Source of the DNA: Alphaproteobacteria bacterium
Lineage (GTDB): Bacteria > Pseudomonadota > Alphaproteobacteria > Caulobacterales > Maricaulaceae
Length of the DNA: 64,000 nt
Assembly (NCBI GenBank): GCA_024278855.1
Contig: JAJRSJ010000038.1
Coordinates: 37,380-101,379, forward strand
Direction: 5' to 3'
Positions 46,519 through 55,376 of the stretch are shown piece by piece (the first letter of the stretch is position 1; each line of letters starts with the position of its first letter). The notes under the pieces are model-generated. The model was not told the origin of the DNA, did no database searches, and saw nothing but the letters and a program-made list of their open reading frames with translations. The translations under genes were made by a program, and so were the position numbers.

Positions 46519-47022
46519 TTAAGCCTTATTTCCGTCGTTACCGTCTTTATCGTCTGTATTTTCTTTGTCATTGGTGAGTTTTTCTTCACCGATAAAACTT
46601 TCAAAATCCGATACTTCGTGGAAATTTTTATAAACCGATGCGTAACGGACATAACCGATACTGTCCAAATGCGGCAGGCTATCCATAACCATCTGGCCGA
46701 TAATTTCGCTAGACACCTCACTACTGCCAAGGCTTTCCATCCGCCTGACAATGGCGCTAATCATGCGCTCGATCTGGTCTTCTTTCACCGGGCGCTTTTG
46801 CAATGCAATGGTAACCGATGCCAGTAATTTATCCCGGTCAAAGGGTGCGCGGCGACCATTTTTCTTAATGACTGTCAATTCGCGCAATTGCACCCGCTCA
46901 AATGTGGTAAACCGCGCCCCGCAACCATTACACAGCCTGCGCCGCCGAATAGCATTGCCGTCTTCGGTATGGCGGCTATCTTTGACTTGACTATCAACAC
47001 TGGAGCAAAACGGACACCGCAT
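46519..47022 (-). CDS. nrdR: Transcriptional repressor NrdR
   Basis: NrdR represses ribonucleotide reductase genes according to the ATP/dATP level. The N-terminal zinc ribbon is [44 protein letters not shown], and the ATP-cone follows ([31 protein letters not shown]). The C-terminal tail of about 20 residues is acidic and Asn/Asp-rich. The gene lies 7 bp after glyA, the standard neighbour. No NrdR-box pair is seen in the window, so its targets are elsewhere. Confidence 0.96.
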   Translation of the reverse strand: MRCPFCSSVDSQVKDSRHTEDGNAIRRRRLCNGCGARFTTFERVQLRELTVIKKNGRRAPFDRDKLLASVTIALQKRPVKEDQIERMISAIVRRMESLGSSEVSSEIIGQMVMDSLPHLDSIGYVRYASVYKNFHEVSDFESFIGEEKLTNDKENTDDKDGNDGNKA

Positions 47023-47029
47023 AAATCAC

Positions 47030-48292
47030 CTATAAATCCGCGTAAAGCGGGAAAGTTTTGGTTAAACTGGCAACACGGGCGCGAACCGATGCTTCAACCT
47101 CGGGATTGCCCTTGGGATTTTCCGCCAGAGCGTCCAAAACTTCCGCCATCAACTCGCCGATGAGCTTAAACTCGGCCAAACCAAACCCGCGTGTTGTCCC
47201 CGCCGGAGAACCGACGCGAATACCCGATGTAATCGTGAATTTCTCCGTATCAAACGGAATACCGTTTTTGTTACAAGTGATATTGGCCCGTTCCAAAGCA
47301 TGTTCGGCGTGTTTGCCCTTCACGCCTTTTGGACGCAAATCAATCAGGGCCAAATGGGTGTCCGTACCGCCGCTAACTACGGCATACCCGGCCTTGACCA
47401 GGGTACTCGCCAGTATTTGACAATTGCTGATAACATCTTTGGCATAGGTTTTAAATTCCGGCCCAAGAGCTTCACCAAAGGCAACCGCTTTGGCGGCAAT
47501 CACATGCATCAATGGCCCGCCTTGCAGACCGGGGAAAATAGCTGAGTTAATTTTCTTGGCAATAGCCGCATCATTGGTCAACACCATGCCGCCGCGCGGC
47601 CCGCGCAAAGTTTTGTGGGTTGTTGTAGTCACCACATGGGCGTGCGGCAAAGGAGTTGGGTGAACCCCGCCCGCCACCAGTCCGGCGAAATGGGCCATGT
47701 CCACATGCAGATAAGCGCCGCCCATATCGGCTATAGCCCGGAAGCGTGCAAAATCTATAGTGCGAGCATAGGCGGAACCACCGGCAATGATCATTTTAGG
47801 CTGATGCTTGAGAGCGAGCGCCTCCACGGCGTCATAGTCAATCTGGCAATTGTCCTCGCGCACACCGTAAGTCACCGCATTGAACCATTTGCCCGACATA
47901 TTGGGTTTGGCCCCGTGGGTCAAATGCCCACCGGATGCTAAATCCATACCCATGATTGTATCGCCCGGCTGTAACAGCGCCAACATCACGGCTTGATTGG
48001 CCTGACTGCCGGAATGGGCTTGGACATTAGCAAAACCGCAACCGAACATCTGTTTGGCACGTTCAATGGCCAGTGTCTCGACCACATCAACAAATTCGCA
48101 GCCGCCGTAATACCGCCGCCCTGGATAGCCTTCGGCGTATTTATTGGTCAGCACCGAGCCTTGGGCCTCCATCACGGCACGTGACACGATGTTCTCGGAC
48201 GCGATCAATTCTATCTGGTCTTGTTGGCGGCGCAGCTCATGTTTTATGGCGGCAAGCACCTGTGTGTCAGTGTTTTGCAGATTGGCTAACAT
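47030..48292 (-). CDS. glyA: Serine hydroxymethyltransferase
   Basis: GlyA interconverts serine and glycine with tetrahydrofolate. The PLP lysine lies in [18 protein letters not shown], and the N-terminal [39 protein letters not shown] is typical. The 420 residues fit. It is the first gene of the glyA-nrdR-nusB-thiL operon, with about 100 bp to rpoZ upstream on the same strand. Glycine supply links loosely with kbl-tdh further along. Confidence 0.97.
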   Translation of the reverse strand: MLANLQNTDTQVLAAIKHELRRQQDQIELIASENIVSRAVMEAQGSVLTNKYAEGYPGRRYYGGCEFVDVVETLAIERAKQMFGCGFANVQAHSGSQANQAVMLALLQPGDTIMGMDLASGGHLTHGAKPNMSGKWFNAVTYGVREDNCQIDYDAVEALALKHQPKMIIAGGSAYARTIDFARFRAIADMGGAYLHVDMAHFAGLVAGGVHPTPLPHAHVVTTTTHKTLRGPRGGMVLTNDAAIAKKINSAIFPGLQGGPLMHVIAAKAVAFGEALGPEFKTYAKDVISNCQILASTLVKAGYAVVSGGTDTHLALIDLRPKGVKGKHAEHALERANITCNKNGIPFDTEKFTITSGIRVGSPAGTTRGFGLAEFKLIGELMAEVLDALAENPKGNPEVEASVRARVASLTKTFPLYADL

Positions 48293-48395
48293 ATCGAATC
48301 CTTTTCAGCCCGGCTCAAGCCCGCAAACTAGCGAGGCTCAACATAACCTGCAATAAAATAATCGTACGAATGAGCGCCGAATTAAAACCGATAGC

Positions 48396-48767
48396 CTAAA
48401 AACGGTTATCTGGCCCGTTGTCGCGGTCACTTTGCAAAGCGCGCATCATGTCGATTTCGGACATTTCTTTAGGCTGCTCTTCGCCGTGCTCAAGCGCCAA
48501 GATTGGAGCTTGATCTTCCTCCTCGGGAATATCGTCGTCCATGATAACGCGCTGCAAGCCAATTATCAGGCTTTCGCGTAAATCATCCAGGCTTAAGGTT
48601 TCGTCCGCCAGTTCGCGCAAAGCCACAACGGGCGTCTTGTCATTATCGCGCTCGACCGTCAAAGCCGCGCCCGCCGCAATGCTGCGCGCCCGGTGCGAGG
48701 CCATCAAAACCAGTTCAAACCGGTTTGGTAAAACTTCGATACAATCTTCAACAGTAACCCGTGCCAT
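48396..48767 (-). CDS. rpoZ: DNA-directed RNA polymerase subunit omega
   Basis: Omega binds the beta' C-terminus and helps assembly and ppGpp response. The start [36 protein letters not shown] at 48767 is fixed by GGAGGTTTT just upstream; the open frame extends to 48845 but is not family-like. [20 protein letters not shown] sequence (here [22 protein letters not shown]) is followed by a C-terminal acidic extension common in alphaproteobacteria. The count is 123 residues. Confidence 0.95.
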   Translation of the reverse strand: MARVTVEDCIEVLPNRFELVLMASHRARSIAAGAALTVERDNDKTPVVALRELADETLSLDDLRESLIIGLQRVIMDDDIPEEEDQAPILALEHGEEQPKEMSEIDMMRALQSDRDNGPDNRF

Positions 48768-48888
48768 AAAACCTCCGGAAATCAAGTGCGCGTGACGCGC
48801 TAAAATAAGTAAACCGCTATATAGGTAAGTCTCAATATTTGGCAAGAGAAATGTTCACGGTAAATATAACCCCCGTTCTCGTCTCCCG

Positions 48889-49404
48889 TCACGCCTCATC
48901 ACTGTTTAGCGGTGTTAAATTCCAGATAAAATGCAGCATTGGTAGGGTTATTATTAACCAGAAAAGCGTCCAGAATATATCCTCAATGAAGCCTGTTTTG
49001 ACAGTTATACCTCCTATAAAGTCGGGAATAATAAACAGTGTAAAAACAGCAATGAGCATGAGTACTGACATCCAGCACAAAGCAAATGATTTGGCGTCTT
49101 GGCTCTTTTGTATTTCCCATTCATCAAGATATTTGCCCGGAAATGAAAGACGCATGATGAAAGGGTTTGCAAATACAAAGGTTAAACTGACCAAGAAACA
49201 GATTGCCAGGAAGATCAACACCCCCATAAAAACCGCTCCTGACACACCGTTATAGATTAATTCATCCGGCAGGTAAGATTGAAATATAATCAGCGGAAAG
49301 CTAAAAGCAGCCATAGCAGTTGCAAATTTCATTCTTCTAATTGATTTTTGGGACAAATGCCCCTCTTTGATTTTTAGGCCGTCCCATGATTTTACATTAA
49401 ACAT
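48889..49404 (-). CDS. Four-helix membrane protein paired with an XRE regulator
   Basis: The 171-residue protein has about four hydrophobic segments (approximately residues 24-43, 50-76, 103-126, 140-160) and no catalytic motif. The ATG at 49404 is preceded by GGAGAAAAC; the long open frame upstream overlaps the XRE gene and is not used. Small XRE-regulator plus membrane-protein pairs of this kind are widespread in bacteria; the role is unknown, with possible involvement in stress sensing. It lies 16 bp after the regulator and is co-transcribed with it. Confidence 0.75.
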   Translation of the reverse strand: MFNVKSWDGLKIKEGHLSQKSIRRMKFATAMAAFSFPLIIFQSYLPDELIYNGVSGAVFMGVLIFLAICFLVSLTFVFANPFIMRLSFPGKYLDEWEIQKSQDAKSFALCWMSVLMLIAVFTLFIIPDFIGGITVKTGFIEDIFWTLFWLIITLPMLHFIWNLTPLNSDEA

Positions 49405-49420
49405 AGTTTTCTCCTGTTGT

Positions 49421-49666
49421 TTACTGATCCGCAGCACGCTTTGCCGCCAATTCTTGTGATAATAGTTTGAAAGGTCGTGGACTGAAGGCCACATCAATCG
49501 GCACACCGAAATACTCTGCCAGTTTAAACGCCAGCTCAAGACTGGCGTTATAATCGCCGCGCTCCAGATAGCCGATGGTTTGAAAGTTGACCTCAACAGC
49601 ATCGGCAAGTTCCTTGCGCGACAACCCTCTTTCTGTTCTCAATAATTTAATACGATTATACATCAT
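49421..49666 (-). CDS. XRE-family (Cro/CI-like) helix-turn-helix regulator, 81 aa
   Basis: The HTH spans residues 3-58 (NRIKLLRTERGLSRKELADAVEVNFQTIGYLERGDYNASLELAFKLAEYFGVPIDVAF), the compact YgzD/YozG type. The start is MMYNRIK at 49666, or the next ATG at 49663. No ribosome binding site precedes it, and a consensus promoter ends just before the start, so the mRNA is probably leaderless. It likely represses its own promoter and the downstream membrane-protein gene. Confidence 0.85.
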   Translation of the reverse strand: MMYNRIKLLRTERGLSRKELADAVEVNFQTIGYLERGDYNASLELAFKLAEYFGVPIDVAFSPRPFKLLSQELAAKRAADQ

Positions 49667-49673
49667 ATTATTG

Positions 49674-49702
49674 TATATATAGAACATATAAGGATATGTC
49701 AA
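49674..49702 (-). promoter_or_regulatory. Sigma70-type promoter of the XRE gene, leaderless transcript likely
   Basis: On the minus strand TTGACA (49702-49697), a 17-bp spacer and TATATA (49679-49674) are followed 7 bp later by the ATG. The spacer and -10 region are A/T-rich with short palindromes (TATATATA, CATAT/ATATG), which suit repressor binding. Confidence 0.7.
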
Positions 49703-49838
49703 CAAGTTTTATATGTATACCCGATATATAGTGAACTCCGCACATGCAAATACCCGCATCCATGCTGATAGCGCGTTTTTTTTATAAAGATGGCGGATCC
49801 CATAATAAAGGAGGGCTAAGGATCAGATCGTGTGTTCG

Positions 49839-50516
49839 CTAAACCTCAAATGTAGAAATATCGCTTAGGCTTTTCTTGATCAGGGCATGTTTTGGCACAA
49901 CCGCATCCTTGCCCGAATAGCCCGTGACCAGAAGCACAAATGGTTTTTCGCTCTTGGGCCGCCCGCAGATATCGCGTAGGAAATTCATGGGGGCCGGGGT
50001 GTGGGTCAAGGTGCCGAGGCCCGCCGAATGCAAAGCCGTGATCAGCATGCCCGTAGCAATACCGACGCTCTCGGTGATGTAATAGTTCTTCTTGTCCATG
50101 CCCGTGCGTACTCCGCCGCGTTTTTGCGCAAATACGGCAATCAACCAGGGCGCGGTTTCCAGAAATGGTTTTTGCGTATCCGTGCCAAGCGGTTCAAGTG
50201 CATCCAGCCATTCCTGCGATGCCTTACCCTCATAAAACGTAGCCTCCTCCGCCTCGGCAGCAATGCGGATTTTGCGTTTAAGCGCAGGATTGGAAATCGC
50301 CACAAAATGCCAAGGTTGATGGTTGGCTCCAGAGGGAGCGGTGCCAGCGGCAGCAATACAAGCTTCGATAAGTGCGCGCGGCACGGCTTTGTCGGAAAAA
50401 TCCCGAATGGTGCGGCGGGTGGATAATACATCTAGCACCGAACACGCCCGCAGAAGCATCTCATCTTCGGAGTATCCCGGATAGCCCGTGAGGGGAATGT
50501 AATCAGGTTTTTTCAC
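49839..50516 (-). CDS. Nitroreductase-family flavoprotein
   Basis: This is an FMN- and NAD(P)H-dependent nitroreductase-like protein. The N-terminal RRTIRDFSDKAVPRALIEACIAAAGTAPSGANHQPWHFVAI motif binds FMN, and the GLGTLTHTPAPMNFLRDICGRP segment is typical. The start GTG at 50516 gives 225 residues and lies two bases after the tdh stop, with GGGGG inside tdh as ribosome binding site; a TTG at 50534 is an alternative. It is likely co-transcribed with kbl-tdh. The link to threonine catabolism is positional only. Confidence 0.88.
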   Translation of the reverse strand: MKKPDYIPLTGYPGYSEDEMLLRACSVLDVLSTRRTIRDFSDKAVPRALIEACIAAAGTAPSGANHQPWHFVAISNPALKRKIRIAAEAEEATFYEGKASQEWLDALEPLGTDTQKPFLETAPWLIAVFAQKRGGVRTGMDKKNYYITESVGIATGMLITALHSAGLGTLTHTPAPMNFLRDICGRPKSEKPFVLLVTGYSGKDAVVPKHALIKKSLSDISTFEV

Positions 50517-50518
50517 AA

Positions 50519-51589
50519 CTAAACCCCCGTCCAATCCAATATCACTTTACCCGCTTTGCCCGTCAGCATCAAATCGAACGCGTCTTGGAAATCCGCCGCT
50601 GCGAAATGGTCTGTGATTATACCGCTCATGTCTAGGCCACTATCGAGCATTGCCAGCATTTTATACCAGGTTTCGTACATTTGGCGGCCGTATATTCCCT
50701 TTAAAGTCAATGACTTGAACACGAAACTTCCAAAATCTACCGGGAAGGGTTTGGCGGGGATGCCGAGCATGGCGATGCTGCCGCCCATGATCATCAGGTC
50801 TAACATGCCCTCGAAAGCGCTTTGTTGACCGCTCATTTCCATGCCGACGTCAAAACCCTCATTCATGCCCATATCGAACATGACCTCGCGGGGTGTTTCA
50901 CGTGTAACATTTACAGTACGCACACCCGGCGCGACTTTGTTAGCCAGTTCCAGTCGCCAATCATTTATGTCCGTGAGCATGATGCGCCTAGCCCCGGCCC
51001 TTTGCGCCACCGCTGCCGCCATGATACCTATTGGCCCCGCACCCGTGATCATCACGTCTTCTCCAACCAAATCAAAACTGAGCGCCGTGTGCACCGCATT
51101 ACCTAGCGGGTCGAGAATGGCCGCGATGTCCATGGGCAGATCGTCTTTCAGCGGGATGACGTTGAAAGCCGGTAGGGCCAGATACTGCGCAAATGCGCCC
51201 GGTAAATTGACGCCTATTCCTTTTGAACCGGGGTCAAGATGATAGCGCCCAGCCCGCGCATTGCGGCTGACATGACCGACAACATGGCCTTCGCCTGATA
51301 CGCGCTCACCAACCTTGACCCGCTTGACTGTGGAGCCAACCTTGACCACAACGCCGCCGTATTCGTGGCCGACCACCAAGGGTACAGGAATGTTTTTTTG
51401 CGCCCATTCATCCCAGTTATAAATGTGCATATCCGTACCGCATATGGCAGTCTTGTGGATTTTGATGAGTACCTCGTCCGGTGCAATGTCCGGCACAGGC
51501 ACGTCTTGCATCCACAGGCCGGGCTTGGCATGGGCTTTGACGAGAGCTTTCATCATGCCTTTTGGGGTTTTAGGGAGCTTGTTGGTCAT
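50519..51589 (-). CDS. tdh: L-threonine 3-dehydrogenase
   Basis: Tdh oxidises threonine to 2-amino-3-ketobutyrate with NAD. The zinc medium-chain dehydrogenase motifs are clear: catalytic zinc site [31 protein letters not shown], and the Rossmann [33 protein letters not shown] is characteristic of Tdh. The 356 residues fit; AGGAAAC precedes the ATG. Kbl, the next enzyme, lies upstream on the same strand, 251 bp away, across a structured repeat. Confidence 0.95.
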   Translation of the reverse strand: MTNKLPKTPKGMMKALVKAHAKPGLWMQDVPVPDIAPDEVLIKIHKTAICGTDMHIYNWDEWAQKNIPVPLVVGHEYGGVVVKVGSTVKRVKVGERVSGEGHVVGHVSRNARAGRYHLDPGSKGIGVNLPGAFAQYLALPAFNVIPLKDDLPMDIAAILDPLGNAVHTALSFDLVGEDVMITGAGPIGIMAAAVAQRAGARRIMLTDINDWRLELANKVAPGVRTVNVTRETPREVMFDMGMNEGFDVGMEMSGQQSAFEGMLDLMIMGGSIAMLGIPAKPFPVDFGSFVFKSLTLKGIYGRQMYETWYKMLAMLDSGLDMSGIITDHFAAADFQDAFDLMLTGKAGKVILDWTGV

Positions 51590-51607
51590 GTTTGTTTCCT
51601 ATAAACT

Positions 51608-51805
51608 TCCTCTCCTCCACGAGCAAAAAAGGCGAGAGAGGCCGCGTTCGCTCTTGCGAACTGCACCCCAAGGGTACTTCCTGCGGGGCGCGGGTGAGGG
51701 GAAATAATGCAAGTTGGTGCGACAACCTCAATAATTGATGTTATACTAAACATATATCCCCTCACCTAAATCCTCTCCCGCCTTTTTTGCTCGTGGAGGA
51801 GAGGA
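51608..51805. repeat. 198-bp structured intergenic repeat between kbl and tdh
   Basis: Terminal arms 51608-51634 and 51779-51805 are perfect 27-bp inverted repeats (TCCTCTCCTCCACGAGC...), extending to 34 bp with one mismatch. Inside, GGTGAGGGG (about 51693-51701) pairs with CCCCTCACC (about 51758-51766). There is no ORF. It resembles the element at 55189-55360 in having near-palindromic purine/pyrimidine arms and a shared TACTTCC core. It fills the 251-bp gap within an otherwise continuous kbl-tdh pair. Confidence 0.8.
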
Positions 51806-51840
51806 CTTTACTCCGTGCCTTACTTTAATATTTATTAGCA

Positions 51841-53046
51841 TCATATAACCCCCAATTCCGTACCCACTTCGGTAAACGCCGCCACAGCCCGATCTATCTG
51901 CTCACTCGTATGGGCCGCGCTCATCTGGGTGCGGATGCGGGCTTGGCCTTTGGGGACTACAGGGAAGAAAAACCCGGTGACATAAATGCCCTCGTCCATC
52001 AATTTCGCCGCCATGTCTTGGGCCAATTGCGCATCTCCTAGCATGACCGGGATGATTGGGTGGTCGCCTTGTTGTAAAGTAAAGCCCGCCTGCTCCATGC
52101 CGGCCCGAAACCGCTTGGCATTGGCGAATAATTTAGCCCGTAAATCGCCGCCGTTCTTGGCCATTGCTATGGCTTTAATACTCGCGCCCGCCAATGAGGG
52201 TGCCAGAGAATTGGAGAACAAATATGGCCGCGAGCGTTGCCTGAGCATATCCACCACCTCCCCAGACGCACAGGTAAACCCGCCCATAGCCCCGCCGAGC
52301 GCTTTACCGAGCGTCCCCGTGAGAATATCAATCCGCCCCAAACAGCCCGTATGTTCAGCGCTGCCGCGCCCACCTGCGCCCATAAAGCCGGTGGCGTGGC
52401 AATCATCCACCATGGTCAGTGCGCCGTATTGATCGGCCAGATCACAGATCTGCGGCAATTTGGCAACATACCCGTCCATGGAAAACACACCGTCCGTGAC
52501 AATCAAGATATGCCGCGCACCATCCGCACGGGCTTGCTTAAGCTTGGCCTCCAAATCCGCCATGTCGGAATTGGCATACCGATAACGCATAGCCTTGCAT
52601 AACCGCACCCCGTCAATGATCGAAGCGTGGTTGAGGCTGTCGGATATAATCGCGTCTTCTTTAGACAAGAGCGGCTCAAATACACCACCGTTGGCATCAA
52701 AACAGGCGGCGTACAGAATGCTGTCTGCGTAGCCGAGCCAATCAGCAATGACCCTTTCAAGTTCGCGGTGAATGGTTTGGGTTCCGCAGATAAACCGCAC
52801 GGACGCCATGCCAAATCCGTATTTGGCTTGTGCCTCACTCCCCGCCTCAATCAGTTCAGGACTATCAGCTAAACCCAAGTAATTATTAGCACAAAAGTTT
52901 AAAACATCAATTTCGTCACCATTTGTACGCACCGAAATTTCAGCCCCTTGTGCGCCGCTGATCAAACGTTCCCGTTTGTATAAGCCTTGCGCCTCTATGC
53001 CCTTAAGTTCATTTTGGATATGCTCAAAAAAATCGGATTTTTGCAT
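51841..53046 (-). CDS. kbl: Glycine C-acetyltransferase (2-amino-3-ketobutyrate CoA ligase)
   Basis: Kbl cleaves 2-amino-3-ketobutyrate with CoA to glycine and acetyl-CoA, completing threonine breakdown. It is an alpha-oxoamine synthase: [57 protein letters not shown], and the PLP Lys in [17 protein letters not shown]. The 401 residues match. AGGAAGC precedes the ATG. The order kbl-tdh is conventional; the repeat at 51608-51805 lies between them. Confidence 0.96.
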   Translation of the reverse strand: MQKSDFFEHIQNELKGIEAQGLYKRERLISGAQGAEISVRTNGDEIDVLNFCANNYLGLADSPELIEAGSEAQAKYGFGMASVRFICGTQTIHRELERVIADWLGYADSILYAACFDANGGVFEPLLSKEDAIISDSLNHASIIDGVRLCKAMRYRYANSDMADLEAKLKQARADGARHILIVTDGVFSMDGYVAKLPQICDLADQYGALTMVDDCHATGFMGAGGRGSAEHTGCLGRIDILTGTLGKALGGAMGGFTCASGEVVDMLRQRSRPYLFSNSLAPSLAGASIKAIAMAKNGGDLRAKLFANAKRFRAGMEQAGFTLQQGDHPIIPVMLGDAQLAQDMAAKLMDEGIYVTGFFFPVVPKGQARIRTQMSAAHTSEQIDRAVAAFTEVGTELGVI

Positions 53047-53161
53047 GGGGTGCTTCCTCGGTGCTTATTTAATGCTAATTTGGGTTTTCAGTATAGTAAT
53101 AGATTTGATTTTTATGTCACCCGATATTTATGGCAAATAATCCACCCTACAATTTCGTGTT

Positions 53162-55207
53162 TCACTCGGCCAACATCACCCGCACATTGGAGCTTGTCGT
53201 TGCGCCCCCCGCATCGACCACACTAACTTTGTAAAACCCCGGCTTGGCGGGTTGCCATACTGTTTGGCCGCTAAGAGGTCGTGGGTTTAGCTTTACGCCG
53301 TCTACATACCAAATGAGTTCAGACTGGTTCGGCGACCGGCCCGTTAAAGTAAAACCATTTGAGCCTTCGCCAAAACCCGTAACCGCGATTTCTGCGCCGT
53401 CAGGCGGGAATGACAAGATTGGCTTAGCGTCCGGTTTACCGCCAAAGTTTTTGATACCTCGCGGCGCATTTTTTATGCGTTCATAAGGCACAAAACCATG
53501 TGCATTTGGTAATTGGGCAAATACATCAAACAACAAAGGCGCGGCGGCAATGCGCCCGGTTTTACCGACCCGTGTCCCTCCGTCTGGCCGTCCTGCCCAA
53601 ACAATCACCGTCCATTCATCCGTATATCCCGCCGCCCAGGCATCGCGAAACCCGTAAGATGTTCCGGTTTTATAGGCGATTGGCTGGCTATTTCTAGCAA
53701 GCCAATGGGGGACACGTCCGCCCGGCAAAGGGGCTTGGCGCAAAATCTTTGTGATCTGCTTGGCACTGGTTTTTGTCAGCATTTGGTAGCTAACATCTGG
53801 TTTTCCGTCCTCAGTCCAGACTAGGTTTTGGGCTTTACCGCCGTTAGCAAGGGCTGCGTACAGCACGGCTAAATCCTGCGCTTTCAGGCCTAGGCCGCCT
53901 AGCGCTACAGCCAGTCCGGCTTGGCCGTCGCCCCGGTTCGGAATGACCAAATCTGAGCCCGTAATTTGCAAGGCCGCTTCAAACCGTTTGGTGCCAACTT
54001 TATCAAGAGCCAACACGGCGGGGACGTTGAGGGAATGGGCCAAAGCCTCGAACACCCGCACATCACCGTGGTAACGGCGGTTGAAATTTTCCGGTTGGTA
54101 ACTGCCAAACCTTGTCGGTGCGTCCAGTATAAACGAGCCCGGCGCCGACAGGCCGTCGTCAAAGGCAAAGCCGTAGATAAACGGCTTTAAGGTCGATCCG
54201 GGCGAGCGCACCCGCCCCGTCATGTCAATCCAGCCGCCCGGCCTGTCGCGTCCCGCCGAACCAATATGGGCGCGGATTTTCATGGTTTGGTTGTCCACGA
54301 CCAATACGGCGACATTGCTATCAAGGTTTTGCGTAAACCCGGCCGCCAGTGCTTTAATATTAGTTTGAAAGCCCGCGTCCAGGCTCGACACAATACGCGC
54401 TTGCTTACGGTCAATATTTGTATCACGTCTGATTTTACGGGCCGCTAGCCATGCTTTTTGCGGGAAGGCTGTGCGCGTGGACATAACATCATCTTGTTTC
54501 GCCTCTTGCACTTGAACGGAACTTAAAAACCCGGCATCCAAAAGTTTGTCTAACACCTTGTCGCGAGCGGTTTGGGCCGCCTTGGCTTGGCGATCCGGGC
54601 GGCGGGCTTCGGGGGCTTGCGGTACGGCAATCAAAAGCGCAATTTCGCCGTCCGTAAGCTGATCTGGCCGTTTGTCAAAATAGACATGGGCCGCAGCCGT
54701 TACCCCCTCTATATTGCCGCCGTATGGGGTATGGGTCAGGTATAGCGAAAGAATTTCGCGTTTAGACAAACGTAGTTCCAATTGCACTGCTCGCAAGCTC
54801 TCGATGATTTTGGATTTCAATGTGCGCGGGCGCGGCTCTAATTGACGCACCAATTGCATGGTGATGGTCGAGGCTCCAGACACCGCCTTGCCGTGCTTTG
54901 CCCATGAACGGGCTGCCCGCACAATCGCCAGCGGATCAACGCCGCTATGGGAGAAAAACCGCTTGTCTTCTATGGCAATCAGGGCCTCGGTAAAGCGCGG
55001 GTCTACCTCGTCCATGTCGGCCTTAAGCCGCCAACGACCATCAGCAATCGTAAAGGCACTAAGCCACTCTCCGTTACGGTCAGTGACAAGATCGGAAATT
55101 TCGTAAGCCCGTTTAAGGGGCGGTGGGAACAGGATGTTGGCGAGCAAGAGGGTACCGATGAAAAGCAGTATGCCCAGTTTAATAATTCTCCTTCCCCCAT
55201 TTTTCAT
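53162..55207 (-). CDS. pbpC: Penicillin-binding protein 1C
   Basis: PbpC is a bifunctional peptidoglycan enzyme. The glycosyltransferase 51 domain has IEDKRFFSHSGVDPLAIVRA, TITMQLVRQL and LYLTHTPYGGNIEGV. The transpeptidase domain has the SxxK motif in SPGSTLKPFIYG, SLN in AHSLNVPAVL and KTG in YKTGTSYGFRDAW. A C-terminal BiPBP domain ends the protein. Counted from ATG at 55207 it has 681 residues. That ATG lies inside the left arm of a structured repeat and has no ribosome binding site; an AAGGAGA 12 nt downstream precedes no standard start codon. The frame is open upstream to 55396 through the repeat, so the true start is unresolved. yfhM is next upstream, as in E. coli. Confidence 0.85.
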   Translation of the reverse strand: MKNGGRRIIKLGILLFIGTLLLANILFPPPLKRAYEISDLVTDRNGEWLSAFTIADGRWRLKADMDEVDPRFTEALIAIEDKRFFSHSGVDPLAIVRAARSWAKHGKAVSGASTITMQLVRQLEPRPRTLKSKIIESLRAVQLELRLSKREILSLYLTHTPYGGNIEGVTAAAHVYFDKRPDQLTDGEIALLIAVPQAPEARRPDRQAKAAQTARDKVLDKLLDAGFLSSVQVQEAKQDDVMSTRTAFPQKAWLAARKIRRDTNIDRKQARIVSSLDAGFQTNIKALAAGFTQNLDSNVAVLVVDNQTMKIRAHIGSAGRDRPGGWIDMTGRVRSPGSTLKPFIYGFAFDDGLSAPGSFILDAPTRFGSYQPENFNRRYHGDVRVFEALAHSLNVPAVLALDKVGTKRFEAALQITGSDLVIPNRGDGQAGLAVALGGLGLKAQDLAVLYAALANGGKAQNLVWTEDGKPDVSYQMLTKTSAKQITKILRQAPLPGGRVPHWLARNSQPIAYKTGTSYGFRDAWAAGYTDEWTVIVWAGRPDGGTRVGKTGRIAAAPLLFDVFAQLPNAHGFVPYERIKNAPRGIKNFGGKPDAKPILSFPPDGAEIAVTGFGEGSNGFTLTGRSPNQSELIWYVDGVKLNPRPLSGQTVWQPAKPGFYKVSVVDAGGATTSSNVRVMLAE

Positions 55208-55360
55208 GGGGGAAGTGCCGGAGTTCTGGCGGAGGCGATGGGGGCCGACGCTCTTGCGCCGATACAATGTTAAAGAGTTTACCGGAAGTCCGTTGCGCGC
55301 AAGAGGCGCGGCCCCCATCCCCCCTTTGAGGTACTTCCCCCATGAAAAATGGGGGAAGGA
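55189..55360. repeat. 172-bp structured repeat with self-palindromic 28-bp arms, inserted at the 5' end of pbpC
   Basis: Arms 55189-55216 and 55333-55360 are perfect 28-bp inverted repeats, and each arm is itself a hairpin (CTTCCCCCAT-TTTTC-ATGGGGGAAG). A second stem, GATGGGGGCCG (55237-55247) with CGGCCCCCATC (55309-55319), continues with CGCTCTTGCGC against GCGCAAGAGGCG. The apex is about 55261-55294. The element fills the gap between the alpha-2-macroglobulin stop and pbpC and runs into the first codons of pbpC. Confidence 0.82.
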
Positions 55361-55376
55361 AAGAATGTCCCTCGCT

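Noticed and set aside
49715..49735. NrdR-box-like A/T motif upstream of the XRE region (CCCGATATATAGTG)
   Set aside because: Only a partial match, single copy, and not next to a ribonucleotide reductase gene.
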